Assembly: GCA_045122835.1 (NCBI GenBank)
Contig: JBGVIB010000120.1
Location: 1-22,154 of the forward strand
Reading direction: 5' to 3'
Length of the DNA: 22,154 nucleotides
Source of the DNA: JBGVMW01 sp045122835
GTDB taxonomy: Bacteria > Bacillota > Clostridia > Lachnospirales > Lachnospiraceae
A program made the translations under genes and the position numbers. Under the pieces are notes generated by a model, which worked only from the letters and a program-made list of their open reading frames with translations, was not told where the DNA came from and made no database searches. Shown here in pieces: positions 14,544-19,769 of the stretch. The stretch's first letter is position 1; every line of letters begins with the position of its first letter.

Positions 14544-15659
14544 ATGCAGCTGCCATTTTCAGATGAATTAGAGATACAATATTTAAGCCGACTGTTTGAT
14601 AACACCAGTGAATGTTACAAATTTTTTTGGTTTCAGGCAATTATAACAAAGGTATTAGAGGGCAAAAAAGTCATTTCCTATGAAGAATTAATAAATGAGA
14701 TGATTGCAGATGCCTGGTATATGGTAACGGAATATCATTTGAATTTAGGACCAAAGGATACCCTTGAGACATTGGTTCATTATCTGCAGGATATCAGCCA
14801 GATGAAATCATCAGAAAAGCGGGAAAACATCTTAAAATATCTTGAAGAGTGTACAGATAAGGAGGTCAGGCGTAGAAAACAGACACTGACAAAAAACGTA
14901 CCATATCGTCTGCAGGCACCATTTATGGACAAAGTAAAGGGAACTGAGTGGAATGTATCAGAACGTGCATTGGCGGCAAAGATCAATCAGGAACGGCGGC
15001 TGATGTATTATTTTAATGCATTAAACGGATTGAAAACCACCATAGAAATTCAGCCAGAGTGGTTTGCCTATATTCACAAGAATCAGGAAATTATAAAAGG
15101 CTGGATTCAGTACAAAATGATTTTGTATTTACAGAAACGCAATCCAAGTGTGCCGGGAATTGCAGATAAATTATATCCACCAACAGAGAGAAAGTTAGAA
15201 AAGGTAAAGAAATACTGGAGATTGTTACTCTCCCTGCATCCAATTCAGGAAATCTACAGCCATGAGCAGCTGACGGATAAAGATATTTCCATTGACCATT
15301 TTGTGCCATGGTCTTATGTGGCACATGACGAATTTTGGAATCTTCATCCCACAACACGAAGCATTAATAGCAGTAAGAGTAACAATTTGCCCGATTGGAA
15401 TACCTATTTTCCGCAGCTTGCCCAGTTAGAATATCTTTCCTATGAAATGATATGGAAATATGATACTGTTCATGATGAGTTTGAAAAATGTGCAAGAGAG
15501 CATTTAAACAGTGATGAAATACGAAGGAAGATTTATAGAGAAGGATTGCGCTTTCAGGAATTTTCCAGTGGGTTAGAAGAAGTGGTGCAGCCAGTGTATC
15601 AATCTGCAAAAAATTGTGGATTTAAAAATTGGGTGTACGCTGGTGGGACATGCAAATAG
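14544..15659 (+). CDS. HNH endonuclease-domain protein with unknown N-terminal region
   Basis: A 371-residue protein with an HNH (beta-beta-alpha-metal) nuclease centre near residues 254-285: ISIDHFVPWSYVAHDEFWNL, then the Asn-rich end SINSSKSNNLPDW. The DHF/VPWS pattern with a following HDEFWNLHP is the form seen in stand-alone HNH nucleases of restriction and phage-defence loci. Residues 1-240 are helical, Lys/Glu/Trp-rich and not recognised; they could recognise DNA, RNA or a partner. The frame opens at a GTG (14535), but the ATG at 14544 is ten bases after AAAGGA and is preferred. No methyltransferase or second nuclease gene is adjacent, so it is not an ordinary restriction enzyme. It has terminators or ends on both sides and appears monocistronic. 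The nuclease call is firm, the role is not. Confidence 0.8.
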   Translation: MQLPFSDELEIQYLSRLFDNTSECYKFFWFQAIITKVLEGKKVISYEELINEMIADAWYMVTEYHLNLGPKDTLETLVHYLQDISQMKSSEKRENILKYLEECTDKEVRRRKQTLTKNVPYRLQAPFMDKVKGTEWNVSERALAAKINQERRLMYYFNALNGLKTTIEIQPEWFAYIHKNQEIIKGWIQYKMILYLQKRNPSVPGIADKLYPPTERKLEKVKKYWRLLLSLHPIQEIYSHEQLTDKDISIDHFVPWSYVAHDEFWNLHPTTRSINSSKSNNLPDWNTYFPQLAQLEYLSYEMIWKYDTVHDEFEKCAREHLNSDEIRRKIYREGLRFQEFSSGLEEVVQPVYQSAKNCGFKNWVYAGGTCK

Positions 15660-15787
15660 AAGTAAACTTCGACTGGATTTTACATGCTCTAGGTTTTCAT
15701 ACGAATTGTGTAGTGCAGCACTGTCCTGAATAGTTACGAAAAAATACACATAGATGTTTGTATGTTCTCACCAGTTGCCGTGCTAAT

Positions 15788-16447
15788 TTATAATAGTGTA
15801 AATTCATTTTTTCTGCAGTTTAAAATAGCTTCCTTGCGTAACTTACTGATTTCTGCAGACAGCCCACTTCGATCTACTTCTAAAAAGTCAGCCAACTCCT
15901 GCCTGCTATATGGAATAGAAAAATGGTTACAATTATGCAATTTTGCCTGCTGTAACAAATATGCCATAAGCTTTTCGCGAGTTGACCTTTTAGAGGTAAC
16001 TTCAATTTTCTGATTAAGAATCATATTTTTTGCAGACACAACTTTGAGAAGATTAAAAATCATTTTATTGTGGAATTCACATGCATTGTGGCAGGATTTT
16101 GTAATTCTATGGCAGTCAATCATCATGACTTCGCTGTCTTTGGTGGCAATGACACTGACTGGCAAAGCTTCTATTTCAGCACAAGCAAAGGTCTCACCAA
16201 ATAATTCACCTGGAGAAATGCGTGTGAGAATGCAGCGATTCCCGTAATAATCATCCCGCACAATCTGTGCTTCTCCACTTAGAATAATTCCAACATTTTT
16301 TGCATCATCGCCTTCGTGAAGTATGATGTCATTTTTGGGTACTACTATGGTTCTGGCGTCCAGACAATTCAGTATAGCAAGGAGATTCTGTTCTTCTATG
16401 CCCGCAAACAAAGGGCATTTTTGTAAAGCTTCCATAAATTTTTTCAT
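15788..16447 (-). CDS. Crp/Fnr-family transcriptional regulator
   Basis: A 219-residue regulator. The N-terminal cyclic-nucleotide-binding-like beta barrel spans about 10-125, with ILHEGDDAKNVGIILSGEAQI (41-61) and the ISPGELFGET core (78-86). A long dimer helix follows, then the winged helix-turn-helix at about 165-215 with the recognition segment SRQELADFLEVDRSGLSAEI (181-200), typical of the family. No Fnr-type N-terminal cysteine cluster is present, so it does not carry an oxygen-sensing 4Fe-4S centre of the E. coli type. The frame is open to 16480; the ATG at 16445-16447 directly follows GGAGGATTT and is preferred. It is divergent from a ferredoxin-type gene, an arrangement seen for HcpR-like regulators of nitrosative or redox stress in clostridia; that link is inference. 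Confidence 0.9.
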   Translation of the reverse strand: MKKFMEALQKCPLFAGIEEQNLLAILNCLDARTIVVPKNDIILHEGDDAKNVGIILSGEAQIVRDDYYGNRCILTRISPGELFGETFACAEIEALPVSVIATKDSEVMMIDCHRITKSCHNACEFHNKMIFNLLKVVSAKNMILNQKIEVTSKRSTREKLMAYLLQQAKLHNCNHFSIPYSRQELADFLEVDRSGLSAEISKLRKEAILNCRKNEFTLL

Positions 16448-16459
16448 AAATCCTCCATT

Positions 16460-16475
16460 TGTTGAATTTTCAACA
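16460..16475. promoter_or_regulatory. Palindromic operator candidate in the Crp/Fnr leader
   Basis: TGTTGAATTTTCAACA is a perfect 7-2-7 inverted repeat in the leader of the Crp/Fnr gene, about 10-20 bases downstream of its predicted transcription start. Size and symmetry fit a Crp/Fnr-family dimer site, and the position would give negative autoregulation. Confidence 0.5.
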
Positions 16476-16489
16476 TACATAGTTCATTT

Positions 16490-16518
16490 ATTTTACTATA
16501 CTGATATCGAAAAGGCAA
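16490..16518 (-). promoter_or_regulatory. Promoter of the Crp/Fnr regulator gene
   Basis: Read on the minus strand: TTGCCT (16518-16513), 17 bases, TAAAAT (16495-16490), four and five matches to consensus. The leader is about 35 bases and contains the palindrome at 16460-16475. Confidence 0.5.
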
Positions 16519-16563
16519 GTGAAGATGTTATTACTAAGGCGGTTAAATATCAATGTATTATGC

Positions 16564-16577
16564 TTGCTTCAAAGCAA
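16564..16577. promoter_or_regulatory. Second palindrome, upstream of the ferredoxin gene
   Basis: TTGCTT-CA-AAGCAA is a perfect 6-2-6 inverted repeat 42 bases before the ferredoxin GTG. It differs from the palindrome at 16460, so it need not be a site for the same protein; it could also be a small hairpin in the leader. Confidence 0.3.
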
Positions 16578-16619
16578 CGATTAATCATTTGTTTGAAATA
16601 AAATCTGGAGGATAAAGCA

Positions 16620-17318
16620 GTGAAAAGAAAAATTATTAAAATCGATGAAGAAAAATGCAACGGTTGTGGAGCATGTGCTCTTGCTTGCCACGAGGGTGCC
16701 ATTGAGATGGTAAATGGAAAGGCAAAACTGATGCGGGAAAATTTCTGTGATGGATTAGGAGATTGTCTGCCAGCCTGTCCAACCAACGCCATTACATTTG
16801 AAGAACGGGAAGCTCCTGCGTATGATGAAGATGCAGTGCTTAAGGCAAAGCAGATGAAACAGAATGTAAAACTGCCTTGTGGCTGCCCGGGAACCCAGTC
16901 TAGAGCTATCAAACGTGAAGAACCTGTTCATAATAATAATATTGAACCGGTTTCAAGCCAGTTATCCCAGTGGCCGGTGCAAATTAAGCTTGTGCCGGTA
17001 AATGCACCGTATTTTGATGGAGCGAATTTATTGATAGCAGCAGACTGTACAGCCTTTGCGTATGGTGATTTTCATAATAAATTTATTCGGAATCACATTA
17101 CCTTAATTGGCTGTCCAAAGTTAGACGAAGGAGATTACGCAGACAAATTAACGCAGATTATTGCAAATAATAACATCAAAAGTGTAAAAATTGTCCGTAT
17201 GGAAGTGCCTTGCTGCGGCGGCATTGAAAATGCAGTGAAGCGGGCTTTGCAGGCAAGTGGGAAATTTATTCCTTGGCAAGTTGTGATAGTTTCTACTTCT
17301 GGGGATATTATAGAATAG
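16620..17318 (+). CDS. 4Fe-4S ferredoxin-domain protein
   Basis: A 232-residue cytosolic iron-sulfur protein. The N-terminal ferredoxin domain has CNGCGACALAC (Cys13, 16, 19, 23), a standard CX2CX2CX3C cluster, and a second set Cys43, Cys49, Cys53-Pro (CDGLGDCLPACP) with Cys43 spaced more widely than normal. A linker with CGCPGTQS (Cys88 and Cys90 region) follows, then a 110-residue C-terminal alpha/beta domain with NLLIAADCTAFAYGDFH and the VPCCGGIENAV motif near 200-210, whose Cys pair may bind a further cofactor. This domain plan is known for clostridial 4Fe-4S proteins located beside Crp/Fnr-type regulators and hybrid-cluster proteins. The start is a GTG eight bases after TGGAGG. It probably serves in electron transfer under redox or nitrosative stress. 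Confidence 0.87.
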   Translation: MKRKIIKIDEEKCNGCGACALACHEGAIEMVNGKAKLMRENFCDGLGDCLPACPTNAITFEEREAPAYDEDAVLKAKQMKQNVKLPCGCPGTQSRAIKREEPVHNNNIEPVSSQLSQWPVQIKLVPVNAPYFDGANLLIAADCTAFAYGDFHNKFIRNHITLIGCPKLDEGDYADKLTQIIANNNIKSVKIVRMEVPCCGGIENAVKRALQASGKFIPWQVVIVSTSGDIIE

Positions 17319-17383
17319 AGAATTGTAGAGAAAATGAGTCATTACAAAATTAATTTTACAAGGGGATATAGTGTTGATAATAG

Positions 17384-17413
17384 CAAGCCACAGTGTTCGG
17401 ACTGTGGTTTTTT
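17384..17413 (+). terminator. Terminator after the ferredoxin gene
   Basis: CCACAGT (17388-17394) pairs with ACTGTGG (17401-17407) around GTTCGG, followed by six T. An A before the stem extends it by one pair. It is 70 bases after the ferredoxin stop. Confidence 0.85.
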
Positions 17414-17693
17414 GCAGTATGTGATGTATGAAATTTCCATATTGGCTCTACTATTTCAAAATATAATGCACATGGATTTGAAAGGCAGATGCACTGCGTG
17501 CCAAATATGGAAGGGCAAAGGGTGTAAGCACATTGGAACGGCACGATAAGTGCCATTTGCCTCATAAAAATTATGTAAAATAGTAAATTTTTCATAGTTA
17601 ATTCTATTGTTTCTGCATATAATAGTTATAGATGCGACATAAATATTGACAATAGAGATATAAAAATGGTACTGTATATGTGGAGGTGAGACT
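17414..17693. other. Intergenic stretch without a convincing gene
   Basis: No supported gene lies between the ferredoxin terminator and the AbiE antitoxin. The stretch holds an inverted repeat, TTTCCATATTGGC (17434-17446) with GCCAAATATGGAA (17500-17512, one base longer inside), and a small hairpin GGCAC-GATAA-GTGCC near 17539-17553. Fragmentary reading of the forward frames gives no family I recognise. A TTGACA (17646-17651) with TACTGT (17670-17675) at 18 bases may be the antitoxin promoter. It could be a decayed gene or a small structured RNA. Confidence 0.4.
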
Positions 17694-18320
17694 ATGATGA
17701 AATCTTACTTGTTAGAGAATTATGGATATAATGAACCAATCTTTTTGAGTGATTTAAAAATAGATGAATTATCTGAAAATGCAGTGCGCCAGTCTGTAAA
17801 GAGACTTGTGGCAAATGGTTTTCTGGAAAGGTATGATAATGGTATTTATTATATACCAAAACAGGGTGGATTGCTGGGTAAAAGTTATCTCGATCCGTTT
17901 CTTGTTATTATGCGCAAATATGTGAAAAGTAAATCTGAAACGTTTGGTTATGTGACCGGAATATCTTTTGTAAACCAGCTTGGATTGACGACACAAATGC
18001 CGGCGATAATTGAGATTGTTACAAACAGGGAAGCTACAAATGGACGTACGATTACAGTAGGTAATCAGAAGGTCAGAATTAAAAAAGCAGCGGTCACTGT
18101 TTCGGACAACAATGCAGAACTTTTGCAGCTTTTGGATGGTATCGGTCAGGCTGAGAAATATACAGAGTTGCCGATGGAAGAAACCATAGATACAATGCTT
18201 TCATATGTGAAGCAGAAACGTTTTACAAAAGAACAGTTATCCGAAGTATCATCTGCTATAACCGGTGCAACTGCAAAGAAACTAATTGAATGGGGGATGA
18301 TTTATGAATTTGCATCATGA
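17694..18320 (+). CDS. AbiEi-like antitoxin / wHTH regulator of a type IV toxin-antitoxin pair
   Basis: A 208-residue protein with an N-terminal winged helix-turn-helix (about 12-55: SENAVRQSVKRLVANGFLERYDNGIYYIP, core AVRQSVKRL) and a larger C-terminal domain (about 75-180) of the AbiEi antitoxin type (DUF6088-like), with the YVTGISFVNQLGLTTQMPA segment that is a frequent family feature. AbiEi proteins repress their own operon and neutralise the partner nucleotidyltransferase. The ATG lies seven bases after GGAGG; a second ATG follows at once. Its last 17 bases overlap the toxin gene, which fixes a fixed order and ratio of translation. Role: antitoxin of an abortive-infection module. Confidence 0.85.
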   Translation: MMKSYLLENYGYNEPIFLSDLKIDELSENAVRQSVKRLVANGFLERYDNGIYYIPKQGGLLGKSYLDPFLVIMRKYVKSKSETFGYVTGISFVNQLGLTTQMPAIIEIVTNREATNGRTITVGNQKVRIKKAAVTVSDNNAELLQLLDGIGQAEKYTELPMEETIDTMLSYVKQKRFTKEQLSEVSSAITGATAKKLIEWGMIYEFAS

Positions 18321-19218
18321 TAAAGAAGCATTTGCAGAATTGATAATCGGTGCGGCAAATGAGTTGGCGATTCCGACTAATGTAATTGAAAAAGATTATT
18401 ATGTGACGATTACACTGAAGGCTCTTGCCGAAAAAACAAAGGACCTGGTGTTTAAAGGCGGCACATCACTTACTAAGTGTTATCAGTTATTGGACCGATT
18501 TTCAGAAGATATTGATTTGTCTTATACAGCGGAATCAGGTATGCCGGGGGAGAGCAGAAAGAAACAACTCAAAAATAATATTGTTTCGACTATGGAGGAG
18601 TTCGGATTCCCGATTAATAATCTTGAAACAACAAGGAGCAGAAGAAACTATAACTGCTACAGAGCAAGTTACCCATCCTTTTATGAGCAGAGCGGTATTT
18701 TGAAGCCGGAATTGGTAATAGAAACATATGTGGCAATGTTGCCGTTTCCTACCACAAAGCGGATGGTAGATAATTATATCTATCGTTTTTTGAGTAAAAT
18801 CAATCGATTGGATTTGGCTGAAACATATGAATTGATGCCTTTTGAAATTACGACACAAACCATAGAGAGAACTCTGGTAGATAAGGTGTTTGCACTCTGC
18901 GATTACTATATGCAGGAAAAAACAGAGCGTCATTCCAGACATTTATACGATATTCATAAGATTGTAGACACTATGGGTATTTCAGATGAACTACCAAATC
19001 TTATACCAGAAGTACGTGCCGTGCGCTTAGAAATGATTGTCTGCCCTTCGGCAAAAGAAGGTGTATGTGTAGCGGATATATTGCGGGACATAATTGAAAG
19101 TCAGGTATATAAAAGTGATTACGTAGATATTACTATGGGATTGCTTTTTGTACCGGTAACCTATGAGACTGTAATTCGGAGTTTGCAGAAGATTTTGGAT
19201 AGCGAGATGTGGGATTGA
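18304..19218 (+). CDS. AbiEii/AbiGii-family nucleotidyltransferase toxin
   Basis: A 304-residue nucleotidyltransferase of the AbiEii (AbiGii) family. Visible family motifs: IEKDYYVT near the N-terminus (28-35), the catalytic FKGGTSLTKCY (50-60) with the GGTxLxK signature, FSEDIDLS (66-73) with the metal-binding Asp/Glu pair, and the C-terminal VDKVFAL...HSRHLYDIHKI (about 199-222), which holds conserved Arg/His/Asp. AbiEii-type toxins transfer nucleotides to targets such as tRNA and stop growth on phage infection. The ATG is six bases after GGGGGA and overlaps the antitoxin stop. All motifs are intact, so the toxin looks active and must depend on the antitoxin. A terminator follows at 19282. 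Confidence 0.9.
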   Translation: MNLHHDKEAFAELIIGAANELAIPTNVIEKDYYVTITLKALAEKTKDLVFKGGTSLTKCYQLLDRFSEDIDLSYTAESGMPGESRKKQLKNNIVSTMEEFGFPINNLETTRSRRNYNCYRASYPSFYEQSGILKPELVIETYVAMLPFPTTKRMVDNYIYRFLSKINRLDLAETYELMPFEITTQTIERTLVDKVFALCDYYMQEKTERHSRHLYDIHKIVDTMGISDELPNLIPEVRAVRLEMIVCPSAKEGVCVADILRDIIESQVYKSDYVDITMGLLFVPVTYETVIRSLQKILDSEMWD

Positions 19219-19281
19219 TACTTAAAATCCGAAATTCAAAGGTATGAGAGATTTTTATTGGACAGGAACTGAGTATAATTA

Positions 19282-19319
19282 GAATCAAGGAGTTGTTGCT
19301 TCTTGGTTCTTTTCTTTTT
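19282..19319 (+). terminator. Terminator of the AbiE-type pair
   Basis: GAATCAAGGAG (19282-19292) pairs with CTTCTTGGTTC (19299-19309) over 11 bp with two G-T pairs, loop TTGTTG, followed by TTTTCTTTTT. Confidence 0.78.
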
Positions 19320-19423
19320 ATTAGATGGTTAGAAACAATCTAGCCTATTATAAAAGCTAATGATTTGAAATAGATTTGAGTATGTTAGATGCTAAAAAAG
19401 TTGCTACAAGCTAATCAAGGATT

Positions 19424-19451
19424 TTGACTTTGTAAAAAAACTGTTTATAAT
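19424..19451 (+). promoter_or_regulatory. Promoter of the HTH / PLD-helicase unit
   Basis: TTGACT (19424-19429), a 16-base spacer and a perfect TATAAT (19446-19451). The start of transcription falls near 19458, and the GGAGG ribosome binding site begins at 19459, so the leader of the HTH gene would be about 14 bases, with its binding site at the very 5' end. Confidence 0.7.
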
Positions 19452-19471
19452 ATTAAGCGGAGGAAACGAAT

Positions 19472-19768
19472 ATGATTACAATTTCAGAACAGATTAGAGT
19501 CCTATGTGTTAGAAGTAATATTAGTGTTGAAGAATTAGCCCGCAGATTAGGAAAAGCACCGTAAAGTATTAATTCGAAATTAAAAAGAGAAAGTTTTACG
19601 ATTAAAGATTTGGAAGAGATTGCGGATGCAACCGTTAAAATATCTACTGAAAAGGGAATAAAGCTTGACGTTAAAGTAATCGGCAGGTTGTTACAAGTGA
19701 AGGAAGCCAAGAGAGAAAAACGCGGTGGAATTAAGGATAAAATTTACTGGGTTGGAAATGAGGAATAA
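19472..19768 (+). pseudogene. HTH (XRE-like) regulator gene interrupted by one in-frame TAA
   Basis: The frame reads MITISEQIRVLCVRSNISVE..., then ELARRLGKAP, a TAA at 19562-19564 (codon 31), and resumes in the same frame with SINSKLKRESFTIKDLEEIAD up to a natural stop at 19766. The whole would be 98 codons. The residues on both sides of the stop form one helix-turn-helix of the Cro/C1 (XRE) type; family relatives usually have Gln where the stop stands, and CAA to TAA is a single transition. A good GGAGG lies eight bases before the ATG, and a strong promoter lies upstream. The helicase ATG is one base after its final stop, so this was a co-transcribed regulator or partner. Either a true mutation, a sequencing error, or a read-through site. 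Confidence 0.72.
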
Positions 19769-19769
19769 A

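Noticed and set aside
17334..17549. 71-residue forward frame with two CxxC motifs, and its 79-residue antisense partner
   Set aside because: The frame runs through the ferredoxin terminator hairpin, has a weak start site, and the CxxC pairs are not in a known zinc or iron fold.
18425..18942. Forward (92 residues) and reverse (135 residues) open frames inside the toxin gene
   Set aside because: Both are out-of-frame shadows of the AbiEii-like gene, whose motifs are continuous in its own frame.
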